Assembly: GCF_900078685.2 (NCBI RefSeq)
Contig: NZ_LT546166.1
Span: forward strand, 3,010,482-3,074,481
Direction of reading: 5' to 3'
Source of the DNA: Mycolicibacter icosiumassiliensis
GTDB taxonomy: Bacteria > Actinomycetota > Actinomycetes > Mycobacteriales > Mycobacteriaceae
Length of the DNA: 64,000 nucleotides
Part shown: one piece after another, positions 8,933-18,928 of the stretch
Layout of the letters: every line of letters starts with the position of its first letter
How positions within the stretch are numbered: position 1 is the stretch's first letter
The notes under the pieces: model-generated
The model's database searches: none
What the model was told of the DNA's origin: nothing
The model's input: the letters and a program-made list of their open reading frames with translations, nothing else
Made by a program: the position numbers and the translations under genes

Positions 8933-9450
8933 CGTCTGCCCCCTCGAGTCAGGTAGTTGGTAGCGCCGATCGGGCACGGTTAGGTCGACCGGGAAAACGC
9001 TCGCCGTGTGTAACTGCCGTCCATCCTGTCACATCCGCCGCTGTGCTCGGCAATGTGAATGATATTAAGAGTGAATTTCAAATTGCTGCCACAGAAATCA
9101 CGCTTTGGCAAACGAAAGCCCTGAGAGCGATCGGCGATCCCGGCCGCCGAGCGGCGCCGGCCGACCGCCGCGGTGAGACCAAAAGTCCCGGGAACTGGAC
9201 CGCGGGCCGCCGCCAGCCGTGGGCGGTTCCGTCCTTCTGGCCGCAGGCAGCAAAGTGCTTAGGCGTCCAGCCAGCGAAATGTGATCTTTTTCGCTGCGCG
9301 CCCAAACGTGTCGCTAGCCGATCCCGACGGCCGCGCGCGGTCCACGGGGGTACCGGTCCGGCCGACCCCGCCGTATTATTCACAATCGAGACCCGTAAAT
9401 ATTCATGACGGGGTCGAACCGCGCGGCACCGACCGGAGGGACACTCGGAA
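8933..9450. promoter_or_regulatory. Divergent control region between wag31 and DUF2249 gene
   Basis: No gene is supported in these 518 bp. The wag31 side has an A+T-rich patch at about 9050-9110. Near the DUF2249 start, similar units CCGTATTATTCA (9371-9382) and CCGTAAATATTCA (9393-9405) are repeated 22 bp apart. They are enclosed by inverted arms GACCCCG (9364-9370) and CGGGGTC (9409-9415). This could be an operator for the DUF2249 gene. The binding factor is unknown. Confidence 0.4.
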
Positions 9451-10230
9451 ATGACAACCAATGACGTGGTGATGGCGACCAGTGCAGCGGACTCGGCGGC
9501 CGTCGACGACATTCGATCTCGCTACGCCGAACTCCTCGGCCGCCAGGCCGCCCTGGGTGCCGCGGTGTTCGCCGCGGTCGGCGCGGGCGATCCGGCGTTC
9601 GATGGGGCGCACCGCGCGGTCCAGCAGTTCATCGACCAGGCCGTACGACCGCAGTTGCAGGCCGCGGTGGCACTGATCTTCCCTGCCTCGGCCGCCGTCG
9701 AGCGCGCCCGGCTGCTGGTCGAAGGCCTGCTCGGCGACACCCAGCTGATCGAACAGGCGGCGGCGCGCATCACCCACGGCGCCGACCGGGTTCAGGTGGT
9801 CGCGCACGTGGAGGCGCTGCGCGTGCTCCTGGAGGCACTGCTGGGCAAAGTCGCCGACCTGCTGTTGCCCGCGCTCGCCCAGGCCAACGGGGTCTCGCTG
9901 TCCGCACTGGCCGCCCAACTGCCCGACCTGAATGACGCGACATCCGGCCCCGCGGCTCACGCACACGAGGGCCACACCGGGTGCGGCTGCGGCGAGGAAG
10001 ACGACGAGATACCCGAACTCGATGTGCGAGAGATTCCGCACGCCATCAGGCATGCGACGGTGTTCGGTGCCTTCGACGCGGTTCCGGTGGGCGGATCAAT
10101 GCTGCTGGTGGCCCCGCACGACCCGCTACCGCTGCTGCGTCAGCTCGCTGAGCGCAGCGGTGGCCGGCTGGCGGTCGGCTACGAGGAGCGTGGACCACAG
10201 GCGTGGCGGTTGCGGCTGACCCGGGTCTGA
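9451..10230 (+). CDS. DUF2249 protein with degenerate hemerythrin-like domain
   Basis: The 259-aa protein has two parts. Residues about 15-160 align by pattern with hemerythrin HHE domains. The iron-ligand positions are changed: Gln68 for His, Ala72/Val73 for Glu-Glu, Asp96/Thr97 for Glu-His, Leu130 for His and Val134 for Glu. A His/Cys-rich linker near 170-180 (HAHEGHTGCGCG) follows. Residues about 190-259 form an intact DUF2249 domain (LDVREIPHAIRHATVFGAFDA, APHDPLPLL, AWRLRL). DUF2249 proteins are often linked to nitrogen-oxide or redox stress. The start is preceded by GGAGGGA. The gene interrupts the usual yggT-wag31 order on the opposite strand. Role unknown. Confidence 0.8.
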   Translation: MTTNDVVMATSAADSAAVDDIRSRYAELLGRQAALGAAVFAAVGAGDPAFDGAHRAVQQFIDQAVRPQLQAAVALIFPASAAVERARLLVEGLLGDTQLIEQAAARITHGADRVQVVAHVEALRVLLEALLGKVADLLLPALAQANGVSLSALAAQLPDLNDATSGPAAHAHEGHTGCGCGEEDDEIPELDVREIPHAIRHATVFGAFDAVPVGGSMLLVAPHDPLPLLRQLAERSGGRLAVGYEERGPQAWRLRLTRV

Positions 10231-10249
10231 GTTCTGCGGGAAACCGCCG

Positions 10250-10540
10250 TCACGCGGCGTGCTGCAGGGCCAGTTTCATCCCGACGAACGCGATCAGCAG
10301 CAGCACCATGATCGAGAGGTCGATGCGCACCGCCCCGATGGTCAGCTGCGGGATGAGCCGTCGCAGCAGCTTCACCGGCGGATCGGTGATGCTCATGATC
10401 AGCTCCAGGATCACCACCGTGGTCCCCCGCGGGTGCCAGTCACGGCTGAACGAGCGGATGAATTCGATGACGATTCGGGCGATCAGCAACAGCCAGAAGA
10501 CAAATAGCGCGATACCGAGAATCGTGAAGAACAGCGCCAA
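10250..10540 (-). CDS. yggT: YggT-family membrane protein
   Basis: The 96-aa protein has two hydrophobic segments, about 5-25 and 70-90, separated by the family signature around ITDPPVKLLRRLIPQ. It corresponds to Rv2146c. YggT proteins are conserved near sepF and divIVA in Gram-positive genomes and are linked to division or osmotic stability. No biochemical role is established. It follows sepF by 71 bp on the same strand and is probably in the same transcript. It converges with the DUF2249 gene. Confidence 0.9.
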   Translation of the reverse strand: MALFFTILGIALFVFWLLLIARIVIEFIRSFSRDWHPRGTTVVILELIMSITDPPVKLLRRLIPQLTIGAVRIDLSIMVLLLIAFVGMKLALQHAA

Positions 10541-10611
10541 CGGAATGCGACCTTACTGACGAGGGTTGGGCCCGCATCAGCAGTGCTGACCGGCTCGACT
10601 GCCGTTCCAGC

Positions 10612-11280
10612 CTACCGATAGGCGTAGAAGCCGGTCTCGGCGATGCGGCGACGCTCCTCCGGAGACACGTCGACGTCGGCCGGGGACAGCAGAAACACCT
10701 TGGTCGCGACCTTGTCGAAGGAGCCACGCAGGGCAAAGGCAAGACCTGCCGCGAAGTCGACCAGCCGCTTGGCGTCGGCGTTGTCCATCGACACCAGATC
10801 CATGATGACAGGGGTGCCGTCGCGGAACCGCTCGCCGATGGTGCGGGCTTCGCTGTAGTCCTTGGGCCGCAGTGTGGTGATCTTCGACAGCGGGCTGCTG
10901 TCGTCGAACATCTGCGCCATCCGGCGCGGTTCCATCGCCAGGGCGCCGCGGGTCGAGCCCCGCAGCGAGGAGAACCGCCGCTCGAAGTCACGGGGACGCT
11001 CGAACTCACGTGCTCGGTAGCGGGGGTCGCGGGCATCGTCGTCGTAGCCGCCCCGGTAGCCGGCGGGCGCGTCGTCATAGTCGCGGTCCTCGAAGCGGTC
11101 GTCGTAGCGGCTCTCCGAACGGCCGCCTACGCGGTCGAAAACGTCCTCGCCGAACCGGTCCGCCCGAGGTGCGTAGTCACGCGACCCGGCGCGGTCATCG
11201 CCGTCGTCGTAGTAGTCGTCGTCGTAGTCCTCCATTGGAGCCATCCCGAAGTAGGCCTTGACCTTGTGGAGTGTGCTCAT
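10612..11280 (-). CDS. sepF: Cell division protein SepF
   Basis: This is a 222-aa protein. The first helix ([15 protein letters not shown]) resembles a membrane-targeting segment. Residues about 17-120 are a disordered Asp/Arg/Tyr-rich linker. The globular SepF fold covers about 125-215, with [21 protein letters not shown]. SepF binds the FtsZ C-terminal peptide and tethers FtsZ to the membrane; it is the main FtsZ anchor in actinobacteria, which lack FtsA. It corresponds to Rv2147c. The gene normally preceding it, yggS, is missing here. Confidence 0.96.
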   Translation of the reverse strand: MSTLHKVKAYFGMAPMEDYDDDYYDDGDDRAGSRDYAPRADRFGEDVFDRVGGRSESRYDDRFEDRDYDDAPAGYRGGYDDDARDPRYRAREFERPRDFERRFSSLRGSTRGALAMEPRRMAQMFDDSSPLSKITTLRPKDYSEARTIGERFRDGTPVIMDLVSMDNADAKRLVDFAAGLAFALRGSFDKVATKVFLLSPADVDVSPEERRRIAETGFYAYR

Positions 11281-11435
11281 CCTTGGACCCTTCTAGGCTG
11301 ATGACTGTGATGAAGGTGTGACTGAAGTGACTAATAACGGTGACGGTAACGGCAGCGAGCGCGTTGGCGCGGCACCGACACGCGGACAGCTCCCACCGGT
11401 TTCACCCACCCCCTCCAGCGACCTCTACCGCGGAC

Positions 11436-12143
11436 TCATTCCAGCCAGACCAGGGACGCCAGCCGGCCGGTGAGTCCGTCGCGACGGTGACTGAACAGTT
11501 TCGGGTCCGCTGCCGTACAACGCGGGTCGGCGTCGATGGCCTGCACGCCCAATCCCCTTAGTTGACGGGCGATTCCGGCCCGCAGGTCCAGCCCGACAGT
11601 GCCCGCCGACGTAACGGTGCGGCTGCCCGGCAGGGCGGCCTCGACCTCGTCGGCCATCTCGGCGGGCACCTCGTAGTGCAGTCCACTGACCGCGGGGCCC
11701 AGCAAAACCGAAACGTCGCCGGGTCGTGCCCCTGCCGCCAGCATGGATTCCAGCGCACGAGCGACCACACCGTGCTGCGCGCCGACCCGACCAGCGTGGA
11801 CCGCGGCGACCACCCCCGCCCGGGCGTCGGCCATCAGCACCGGAACGCAGTCGGCGGTCACCACCACCATCGCCAGCCGGGGCACGGTGGTGACCAGAGC
11901 ATCGGTGGCGTCGATCGGGGTGTCGTGCGGCCCGTCGACGACCACCACATGATCGCCGTGGACCTGGTTCATCCACACCAGGCGGTCGGGGCCGAGGCCG
12001 GTGGCCTTGGCCAGCCGCGCGCGGTTGGTCGCCACCGCGGCGGGGTCATCGCCGACGTGGTCACCGAGGTTGAAGCTGTCGAAGGGGGCCGCCGACACGC
12101 CACCGGAGCGGGTGGTCGTCACCCGCCGGATGCGAAAAGTCAT
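11436..12143 (-). CDS. pgeF: Peptidoglycan editing factor / multicopper-like YfiH family protein
   Basis: The 235-aa protein of the YfiH/LACC1 family corresponds to Rv2149c. Metal-site motifs are visible: His in MNQVHGDH near residue 61, Cys in TADCVPVL near 98 and His in AAVHAGR near 115. Members cleave nucleosides or act as peptidoglycan editing enzymes that remove wrong amino acids such as L-Ser from precursors. Which activity applies here is not decided by sequence. It lies 65 bp downstream of ftsZ on the same strand and is probably cotranscribed. Length is normal. Confidence 0.9.
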   Translation of the reverse strand: MTFRIRRVTTTRSGGVSAAPFDSFNLGDHVGDDPAAVATNRARLAKATGLGPDRLVWMNQVHGDHVVVVDGPHDTPIDATDALVTTVPRLAMVVVTADCVPVLMADARAGVVAAVHAGRVGAQHGVVARALESMLAAGARPGDVSVLLGPAVSGLHYEVPAEMADEVEAALPGSRTVTSAGTVGLDLRAGIARQLRGLGVQAIDADPRCTAADPKLFSHRRDGLTGRLASLVWLE

Positions 12144-12208
12144 GCCGTCGAGGCTAGTGGTGGTCGCAAGCGCGGCGAAGCCGGGCGAAGCGGGCCAGCA
12201 CCATCAAC

Positions 12209-13372
12209 TCAGTGCCGCATGAACGGCGGGACGTCGACGTCGTCGTCATCGACGCCGTCATCGCCGTTGCGCCCGCCGACGCTGACCGTCGCTCCGTTGG
12301 TGGGAGTCGGCACACTGACCGCATCGACCGGGTCGAACAGCGACGTGGTGACTTTGCCGGCCTGTCCGGACGCCATGGCGTGCCGGGCCTGACCGGGCGT
12401 GCCGGTCACCGGCTTGCGGCCGGAGCCCGCCGAGTCGAAGCCAGCCGCGATCACCGTCACCCGCACCTCGTCGCCGAGGGAGTCGTCGATCACGGTGCCG
12501 AAGATGATGTTGGCTTCGGGATGCGCGGCGTCCTGAACCAGCGATGCCGCCTCGTTGATCTCGAACAACCCCAGGTCGCTGCCGCCGGCAACCGACATCA
12601 GCACGCCCTGGGCGCCTTCCATCGAGGCTTCCAGCAGCGGCGAGTTGATCGCGATCTCGGCGGCCTTGAGCGCCCGGCCGTCGCCGCGGGCCGATCCGAT
12701 GCCCATCAGCGCAGTCCCGGCGCCGCTCATGATGCCCTTGACGTCGGCGAAGTCGACGTTGATCAGGCCGGGGGTGGTGATCAGGTCGGTGATGCCCTGC
12801 ACACCGTTGAGCAACACCTCGTCGGCGCTGCGGAACGCGTCCATCAGCGAGACCTGGGCATCGCCCATCTGCAGCAGTCGGTCGTTGGGGATCACGATCA
12901 AGGTGTCGCAGCTCTCCCGCAGTGCGCCAATGCCGTTCTCGGCCTGGTTGCTGCGCCGCTTGCCCTCGAAGGAGAACGGCCGGGTGACCACGCCGACGGT
13001 CAGTGCGCCGAGCTTGCGCGCGATGGTCGCGACCACCGGGGCACCGCCGGTGCCGGTGCCGCCGCCCTCCCCGGCGGTGACGAACACCATGTCGGCGCCG
13101 CGCAGCAGCTCCTCGATCTCGTCCTTGGCGTCTTCGGCGGCCCGACGACCCACTTCGGGGTCGGCACCGGCACCGAGGCCGCGGGTGGAGTCACGGCCGA
13201 CGTCGAGCTTGACGTCGGCGTCGCTCATCAGCAATGCCTGCGCGTCGGTGTTGATCGCGATGAACTCAACGCCCTTGAGGCCCTGCTCGATCATCCGGTT
13301 GACGGCGTTGACGCCGCCACCACCGATACCCACGACTTTGATGACGGCCAGATAGTTGTGCGGTGGGGTCAT
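12209..13372 (-). CDS. ftsZ: Cell division GTPase FtsZ
   Basis: The 387-aa tubulin homologue carries the GTP-binding signature GGGTGTG at residues 103-109, the N-terminal [10 protein letters not shown] nucleotide loop and the catalytic [11 protein letters not shown]7 loop. After residue about 315 comes a variable linker and then the conserved C-terminal peptide [10 protein letters not shown], which binds SepF and FtsW. FtsZ polymerises at midcell to form the Z ring. A 335-bp leader separates it from ftsQ, in line with separate promoters for ftsZ in mycobacteria. Confidence 0.98.
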   Translation of the reverse strand: MTPPHNYLAVIKVVGIGGGGVNAVNRMIEQGLKGVEFIAINTDAQALLMSDADVKLDVGRDSTRGLGAGADPEVGRRAAEDAKDEIEELLRGADMVFVTAGEGGGTGTGGAPVVATIARKLGALTVGVVTRPFSFEGKRRSNQAENGIGALRESCDTLIVIPNDRLLQMGDAQVSLMDAFRSADEVLLNGVQGITDLITTPGLINVDFADVKGIMSGAGTALMGIGSARGDGRALKAAEIAINSPLLEASMEGAQGVLMSVAGGSDLGLFEINEAASLVQDAAHPEANIIFGTVIDDSLGDEVRVTVIAAGFDSAGSGRKPVTGTPGQARHAMASGQAGKVTTSLFDPVDAVSVPTPTNGATVSVGGRNGDDGVDDDDVDVPPFMRH

Positions 13373-13707
13373 CGTTCGTCTTCCTCCCTGGTGGGATTGG
13401 AGTCCTCTCTCGGGCCGGGCCTGCCGCGGAACTCCCCGATATCTGTCTTCAACAAACCCTCAACCTCAACCAAAGGCTTAGAGTTATGTCAAGTTGTTCC
13501 GCGCAACCGCCACAGTAGGGCCGCCCCGGCCGTCATCCGCGCCGACGCGCCGAGACACACCGCGCGAATTTTCCTGTAGGGCGGGACGTTCCCGGCCCAC
13601 CAATCCCCACCGAGGGGGAATCTCACGACGCGCGTGCCGCGCGTCGCGCAGCGGAATTCCCACTCGCGGCCGCGGATCGGCGCGGCCGCTATCGGATCGC
13701 GACGGCG
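13373..13707 (-). promoter_or_regulatory. ftsQ-ftsZ intergenic leader with candidate -35 box and hairpin
   Basis: No protein gene is supported here. On the minus strand a perfect TTGACA lies at 13487-13492, about 115 bp before the ftsZ start; the matching -10 is weak (TTGAGG at 17-bp spacing). Just downstream of ftsQ, 13626-13646 forms a 9-bp GC stem with a 3-base loop (arms CGACGCGCG and CGCGCGTCG). It has no U tract, so it may slow rather than end transcription. Together these suggest partial uncoupling of ftsZ from the upstream operon. Confidence 0.5.
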
Positions 13708-14706
13708 CTAGCGGACGGTGGGCAGGTCCGGACTCGACACGTCGTAGGTATGACCGGGCTGGGTCAGCAAGGCCGCCAGCTTCTGCGCTTTCTCCGCGGT
13801 GCGGTCGGTATTGCCCCAGACCACCACCCGGCCGTCGGCCAGCGTCAGGGTGATCGACGCCACCGACGGGGCGGCCACCCGGCTGATCTGCCCGGCCACC
13901 TCGGGCGCCAGCGAGGTCATCACCTGCAGGGCGGCCCGGGTGCATGGGTCGGCCGGGCCGGGATTTTCCACATCGAAGAACGGCAACATCCTCGGCGGCG
14001 CTCCGGTCGCGAAGTCGACGCCGTCCCGGTCGAACAGGTGCGGGCCGTCCGGAAAGTCCTTGTAGACCACCGGGACCCGCTCGACCACCGCGATCCCCAG
14101 CACCGAGGGGTACTGCCGCTGTACCCGAGTGCTGGCCACCCGTCGGATCGCCGCGACCCGATCGGCCACACTGCCGGTGTCGATCTGCAGCAACGGTGTT
14201 CCCAGCTGCACCCGCGCCACGTCCAGCACTTCCTCACGGGTCACCGTCGCGATCCCGGTGACCTCGATCTCGCGCACCGACATCAGCGGGGTGAAGTACA
14301 AGATGAGCCCGAGCCCGACGACGAGCACCGCCGTCAGGAAGACCGCCAGCGCCATCTTCAGGCCCCGAATCGTTCCGCGGGGAACGCCTTTGGGCGCGTC
14401 GGCGGAACCGGCGCGCAGTCGCCGCTTGGCCTCCCGGCGGGCCTGTTCGATCGCCTCGGCGCGTGCCTGCGCGGCGCGCCGCTCCGCGCGTTCGCGGCGA
14501 GCCCGGCGTCGCGGTCCCTCCACCTCGGCAGAGTCGTCTGCGGCTTCAGCCTCTGAGCCGTCCGCAGCATCGGGCTCGGGGGCCTCGGGGGCCTCCGCAT
14601 CCGGTTCGGCGGCGTCGACACCGTCAGGTGCTTCGCTTTCCGGGGCGTCCGCGGCGTTCTCCGGCTCATCCGGTGGAACGGCCGGGTTTTCGGGCGGCAC
14701 GCTCAC
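13708..14706 (-). CDS. ftsQ: Cell division protein FtsQ
   Basis: This is a 332-aa protein. Residues 1-65 are a very acidic Ala/Glu/Pro-rich cytoplasmic region, followed by an Arg-rich patch at 67-100. A single membrane helix lies near 117-137 ([20 protein letters not shown]). The extracytoplasmic POTRA domain ([21 protein letters not shown]) and a beta domain follow. FtsQ links FtsL/FtsB-type proteins and the septal synthase to the Z ring. The start overlaps the murC stop by 4 bp, so translation is probably coupled. Confidence 0.96.
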   Translation of the reverse strand: MSVPPENPAVPPDEPENAADAPESEAPDGVDAAEPDAEAPEAPEPDAADGSEAEAADDSAEVEGPRRRARRERAERRAAQARAEAIEQARREAKRRLRAGSADAPKGVPRGTIRGLKMALAVFLTAVLVVGLGLILYFTPLMSVREIEVTGIATVTREEVLDVARVQLGTPLLQIDTGSVADRVAAIRRVASTRVQRQYPSVLGIAVVERVPVVYKDFPDGPHLFDRDGVDFATGAPPRMLPFFDVENPGPADPCTRAALQVMTSLAPEVAGQISRVAAPSVASITLTLADGRVVVWGNTDRTAEKAQKLAALLTQPGHTYDVSSPDLPTVR

Positions 14707-16187
14707 AGCGCGCCCGGGTGGCCGGGAGGGGTCCGATCGCTGCGCGCCCGCAACGCGGTGACGATCTCCGGGCCCAGCATGGTGACGTCGCCGGCGCCCA
14801 TGGTGATGATTACGTCACCGGGACCGGCGGCCGCGGCCACCGCCTCGGGCACCGCCGAGAAGTCCGGCAGGTAATGCACTGGCACACTGACATGTTCGGC
14901 AACGCTGGCGCCGCTCACCCCGGGCAGCGGCTGCTCACGAGCACCGTAAACGTCGAGGACGAAAACCTCATCGGCGCCATCCAGCGACCGGCCGAACTCG
15001 CCTGCGAATTCCTTTGTCCGCGAATACAGATGCGGTTGGAACACCACCAGGCTGCGCCCGGTTCCCTGCTCGTTCAGCACGGCGCGGACCGCGGTCAACG
15101 TCGCAGCGATCTCGGTGGGATGGTGCGCGTAGTCGTCGAAGACCCGTACCGAGCCTGCGGCGCCTGCGGACCCGACCAGCTCGAATCGGCGGCGTACCCC
15201 GTCGAACCCGGCCAGGCCGTCGAGCACCGCATCCAGCGGCGCGCCGACCTCGACCGCCGCCAGCACCGCGCCAAGGGCATTGAGCGCCATGTGTCGTCCG
15301 GGCACCGACAACCGCATCGCCCTGCGCTCGCCCGTTCCGGCCAGCCTGATCTCGGCGACCGCTCCGGTCCCCTGCTGTTCCCACGTGACCAGCTCGCCGG
15401 CCAGCGCCGCCGTCCCGGTGCCTTCGCTGCCGTAGCGCAGTACCCGGATGCCCTGTGCCGCAGTACGATCGGCCAGTTCGGCGCCGCCGGGGTCATCGAC
15501 GCACACCACCGCTGCCCCACCCGGCGCGATGCGCTCGACGAACGCGTCGAACACCTGCGTGTAGGCCTCGGCACTGCCGAAGAAGTCGAGGTGATCCGCC
15601 TCGACGTTGGTCACCACCGCGACGTTGGGGGTGTACTCCAACAGCGAGCCATCGCTCTCGTCGGCCTCGGCGACGAACAGCGGCCCGCTGCCGTGATGGG
15701 CGTTGGTGCCGGCCTCTGAACCGGCAGAACCCAGTTCGCCGCCGACCGCGAACGAGGGATCGAGCCCACAGTGCTGCAACGCGACCACCAGCATCGACGT
15801 AGTGGTTGTCTTGCCGTGGGTGCCGGTGACCATCAGCGTGGTGCGCCCAGCCATCAGCTTCGCCAGCACCGCCGGTCGCAACACCACCGGGATGCCGCGT
15901 CGACGGGCCTCCACCAGCTCGGGGTTGGTCTTGGGGATCGCCGCGTGGGTGGTGACCACCGTGGTGACCCCACCGGGCAGCAGATCCAGGGCCGACGCGT
16001 CGTGACCGATACGCACCTGCGCGCCCCGGGCCCGCAGCGCGTGGATCCCGCGGGACTCCTTGGCATCCGAGCCCGAGACGAGGCCCCCGCGGTCCAGCAG
16101 AATGCGGGCGATGCCGGACATGCCCGCACCCCCGATGCCGACCATATGTACCCGGCTCAGTTCCGGCGGCAGTTGCGAGCCGCTCAC
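14703..16187 (-). CDS. murC: UDP-N-acetylmuramate--L-alanine ligase
   Basis: The 494-aa Mur ligase begins [21 protein letters not shown] (UDP-binding Rossmann domain, residues 14-34). It has the ATP loop [12 protein letters not shown] at about 122-133 and the C-terminal ligase domain with [11 protein letters not shown]. It adds the first amino acid to the muramic acid precursor in the cytoplasm. The start is GTG at 16187. It overlaps ftsQ by 4 bp and is separated from murG by a duplicated copy of the murG 3' end. Confidence 0.97.
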   Translation of the reverse strand: MSGSQLPPELSRVHMVGIGGAGMSGIARILLDRGGLVSGSDAKESRGIHALRARGAQVRIGHDASALDLLPGGVTTVVTTHAAIPKTNPELVEARRRGIPVVLRPAVLAKLMAGRTTLMVTGTHGKTTTTSMLVVALQHCGLDPSFAVGGELGSAGSEAGTNAHHGSGPLFVAEADESDGSLLEYTPNVAVVTNVEADHLDFFGSAEAYTQVFDAFVERIAPGGAAVVCVDDPGGAELADRTAAQGIRVLRYGSEGTGTAALAGELVTWEQQGTGAVAEIRLAGTGERRAMRLSVPGRHMALNALGAVLAAVEVGAPLDAVLDGLAGFDGVRRRFELVGSAGAAGSVRVFDDYAHHPTEIAATLTAVRAVLNEQGTGRSLVVFQPHLYSRTKEFAGEFGRSLDGADEVFVLDVYGAREQPLPGVSGASVAEHVSVPVHYLPDFSAVPEAVAAAAGPGDVIITMGAGDVTMLGPEIVTALRARSDRTPPGHPGAL

Positions 16188-16281
16188 TGGCCGCCCCTCG
16201 CTGCGCTCGCGACTTCCAGCGCGACCCTGCTCATGCCGCTCACTGGCCGTCCCTCGCTGCGCTCGCGACTTCCAGCGCGAC
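16179..16281. repeat. Tandem duplication of the murG 3' end
   Basis: Two 47-bp copies, 16179-16225 and 16235-16281, match at 46 of 47 positions (difference at 16194/16250) with a 56-bp period. The second copy holds the end and stop of murG; the first lies in the spacer and covers the murC start. The duplication separates murG and murC by 52 bp in a cluster where neighbours usually overlap. Confidence 0.85.
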
Positions 16282-17385
16282 GGAAGCCACCCGCCGCGCC
16301 GCCTCCGGGTGCCCGGCCTGGACCGCCGCGCTGGTCATCGCGGCCAGTCGCGCGGTGTCGGTGAGCAACCCGGCGACGGTGTCGGCCACAAAATCCGGGG
16401 TCAGCGACGCATCGTCGACCAAGATTCCGCCCCCGGCGTTGACCACCGGAAGCGCGTTGAGTCGCTGTTCACCGTTGCCGATCGGCAGCGGGACGTACAC
16501 CGCGGGCAGCCCGACTGCCGACACCTCGGCAACGGTCATCGCACCGGAGCGGCAGATCGCCAGGTCCGCGGCCGCATACGCCAGGTCCATCCGGTCCAGA
16601 TAGGGCACCGCGACATACGGCGGATCGCCCGCCCCGGCTTCCGGCAATTCCAGGGTGTTCTTCGGTCCGTGTGCGTGTAGCACCGAAACACCAGCGGCGG
16701 CAAGATGTTTGGCTGCCCCGGCCACTGCCTGGTTGATCGAGCGGGCGCCCTGGGAGCCACCGAAGACCAGCAGGACCCGAGCGTCGTCGGCGAAGCCGAA
16801 CTCGGCGCGGGCCGCCGCACGCAGCGCAGCCCGGTCCAACGTGGTGATCGCCGCCCGGACCGGTACCCCGACCACCTCGGGGTGGGCCAGACCGCAGTCC
16901 GGGACCGCCGACAGCACCCGCTGCGCGCCCCGGGCGCCAATCCGGTTGGCTAGGCCGGCGCGGGCATTGGCCTCGTGGATCACCACCGGTACCCGCTTGC
17001 CGCCGAGACCGCGCGCGGCCAGATACGCCGGCAGCGAGACATAGCCCCCGAAACCGATCACCACGTCGGCCTGCACGTCGCGCAGCACCGCCCGGGTCTC
17101 CCGGACAGCCCGCAGCACCCGCAGCGGCAGCCGGGCGAGGTCGGCGTTGATCTTGCGGGGCAACGGCACCGGGGTGATCAACTCCAGGTCGTACCCGCGG
17201 GCCGGCACCAGGCGAGTCTCCAGACCGCGGGCGGTGCCCAGCGCGGTGATCCGGACGTCGGCGTCCAGGGCGCGGAGCGCGTCGGCGACCGCCATCGCAG
17301 GCTCGACGTGGCCGGCAGTGCCCCCGCCGGCAAGGACCACCGATAACGACGCACCGCGGTCCGATGAGCTGACCGAGTCGTTCAC
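16240..17385 (-). CDS. murG: Undecaprenyldiphospho-muramoylpentapeptide GlcNAc transferase
   Basis: The 381-aa GT28-family enzyme has the nucleotide-sugar and lipid-binding loop [13 protein letters not shown] at residues 18-30, with His26. The C-terminal [13 protein letters not shown] and donor-site region precede a short tail. It adds GlcNAc to lipid I to make lipid II on the inner membrane face. I chose GTG at 17385, 4 bp after the ftsW stop with GGAAGG about 12 bp upstream. A longer ORF start at 17625 would overlap ftsW by 236 bp and add a low-complexity Arg/Pro sequence. Its last codons lie in the duplicated 47-bp unit. Confidence 0.96.
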   Translation of the reverse strand: MNDSVSSSDRGASLSVVLAGGGTAGHVEPAMAVADALRALDADVRITALGTARGLETRLVPARGYDLELITPVPLPRKINADLARLPLRVLRAVRETRAVLRDVQADVVIGFGGYVSLPAYLAARGLGGKRVPVVIHEANARAGLANRIGARGAQRVLSAVPDCGLAHPEVVGVPVRAAITTLDRAALRAAARAEFGFADDARVLLVFGGSQGARSINQAVAGAAKHLAAAGVSVLHAHGPKNTLELPEAGAGDPPYVAVPYLDRMDLAYAAADLAICRSGAMTVAEVSAVGLPAVYVPLPIGNGEQRLNALPVVNAGGGILVDDASLTPDFVADTVAGLLTDTARLAAMTSAAVQAGHPEAARRVASVALEVASAARDGQ

Positions 17386-17389
17386 TCCC

Positions 17390-18928
17390 CTATCGCTGAC
17401 CTTCCAATGCGCGTACGCGTCCGCCAGTCGGGCGCGCCCCGGCGTGACGCCGGCCGCCTCCATTTTGCCCTGCGCGCCCGGCACCTCGACTGGCTGCCCG
17501 GGTCGGCGCCTGCGCGGCCGCGCGCTGCCGGCCCGACCGGGCCGGAGGCTGTCCGGTCGTCTGGGCTGTTCGTGGCCGTGCGGCCGGCTGCGGACGCGAC
17601 CGGAGCCGGTCGCGCAGCGCCTCAAGACGAGTCGGCGAGTATGGCTCGGGCAGCGGCAGCCGCAGGATCCGGTTCATCCGGTCATCCTGGCCGGCCCGCA
17701 GCGCGGCCACCGCCTCCGGTTCGTGCCGGGCCGCGTTGGCCATGATGCCGATCATGAACAACGTTGTCGCCGTCGAGGTTCCGCCCGCCGATATCAGCGG
17801 TAGCTGAATTCCGGTGACGGGCAGCAGCCCGATCACGTAGCCGACGTTGATGAACGACTGCCCGATCACCCACATCGTGGTGGCGGCGGTCAGCAGTCGC
17901 AGGAACGGGTCTGCGGAGCGCTTCGCGATCCGCATGCCGGTGTAGGCGAACAGCCCGAACAGCGCCAGCAGCCCGAAGCCGCCGATGAAGCCGAGCTCCT
18001 CGCCGATGATCGCGAAGATGAAGTCGTTGTGCGCGTTGGGCAGGTAGTTCCATTTCGCGGTGCCCTGGCCCAGACCGTCGCCGAAGATCCCGCCGTTAGC
18101 CAGCGCGAATTTCGCCTGGCGCGCCTGATATCCGGCGTTCTGCGGGTCCGCGTCGGGGTCGAGCCAGGACCGCACCCGGTCGGAGCGGTAGCCCTCGGAG
18201 ATGGCCAGGATCGCCGCGGCCGACACGACCGCGAACAGCGAGCTGGTGAACACCTTCAGCGGCAGGCCGGCGTACCACAGCAACGCCAGCAAGATGATGC
18301 CCAGCGAGACCGTCTGCCCCAGGTCGGGCTGGGCGACGATCAGCGCCAGCGCCACCACCGCGGCCGGCACCAGCGGGACCAGCATCTCGCGCAGCGTCGC
18401 GCGCTCCATACGGCGGCTCGCCAGCAGGTGCGCGCCCCAGATGGCGAAGGCGATCTTGGCCAGCTCGGAGGGCTGCATGGAAAAGCCGGCGATGACGAAC
18501 CAGCCGCGGGAGCCGTTGGACAGCGTGCCGATACCCGGGATCAGCACCAGCACCAACAGCACGATGGTGAAGGCGAAGCCGGGAAAAGCCATCCGGCGCA
18601 TGAACCGGACCGGCATCCGCAAGGCCACATAGCAGCCGAACAGCCCGATGATGGTCCACAGCACCTGCTTGCCGAAAATCCGCCACGCGGACCCGTCGAG
18701 GCCATAGGACTCCACCCCGGAGGCCGACAGCACCATGATCAGGCCAAGCGTGGTCAATAGCGCGGCCACGGCCACGATCAGATGAAACGACGTCATCGGC
18801 CGGCTCAGCCAGGCGCCGAACCGGGTGCGTGGCTCGGCCTTGACAGCCTTGTCCGCTGTTTCGGCGGAGGAGGCGGCAGCGTCTGGGGCCCCGGCATCGC
18901 GCCGCAGCCGGGCCAGGATCCCGATCAC
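17390..18928 (-). CDS. ftsW: Septal peptidoglycan polymerase FtsW
   Basis: The 512-aa SEDS-family protein has about ten membrane helices between residues 48 and 425. Conserved motifs include [21 protein letters not shown] and the extracytoplasmic [15 protein letters not shown]. The C-terminal tail from about 445 is Arg/Pro/Gly-rich and cytoplasmic. It polymerises lipid II with PbpB at the septum. The GTG start overlaps the murD stop as GTGA. Confidence 0.97.
   Translation of the reverse strand: MIGILARLRRDAGAPDAAASSAETADKAVKAEPRTRFGAWLSRPMTSFHLIVAVAALLTTLGLIMVLSASGVESYGLDGSAWRIFGKQVLWTIIGLFGCYVALRMPVRFMRRMAFPGFAFTIVLLVLVLIPGIGTLSNGSRGWFVIAGFSMQPSELAKIAFAIWGAHLLASRRMERATLREMLVPLVPAAVVALALIVAQPDLGQTVSLGIILLALLWYAGLPLKVFTSSLFAVVSAAAILAISEGYRSDRVRSWLDPDADPQNAGYQARQAKFALANGGIFGDGLGQGTAKWNYLPNAHNDFIFAIIGEELGFIGGFGLLALFGLFAYTGMRIAKRSADPFLRLLTAATTMWVIGQSFINVGYVIGLLPVTGIQLPLISAGGTSTATTLFMIGIMANAARHEPEAVAALRAGQDDRMNRILRLPLPEPYSPTRLEALRDRLRSRPQPAARPRTAQTTGQPPARSGRQRAAAQAPTRAASRGAGRAGQNGGGRRHAGARPTGGRVRALEGQR

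Noticed and set aside
12212..13579. 455-aa plus-strand frame opposite ftsZ
   Set aside because: It is a shadow of ftsZ with no ribosome site or family match.
13626..13646. Hairpin after ftsQ as an intrinsic terminator
   Set aside because: The stem is strong but has no run of T on the transcript side, so it is listed only as part of the leader region.
17386..17625. Longer murG N-terminus
   Set aside because: It overlaps ftsW coding sequence and is a low-complexity Arg/Pro/Gly reading. GTG 17385 matches the family start.
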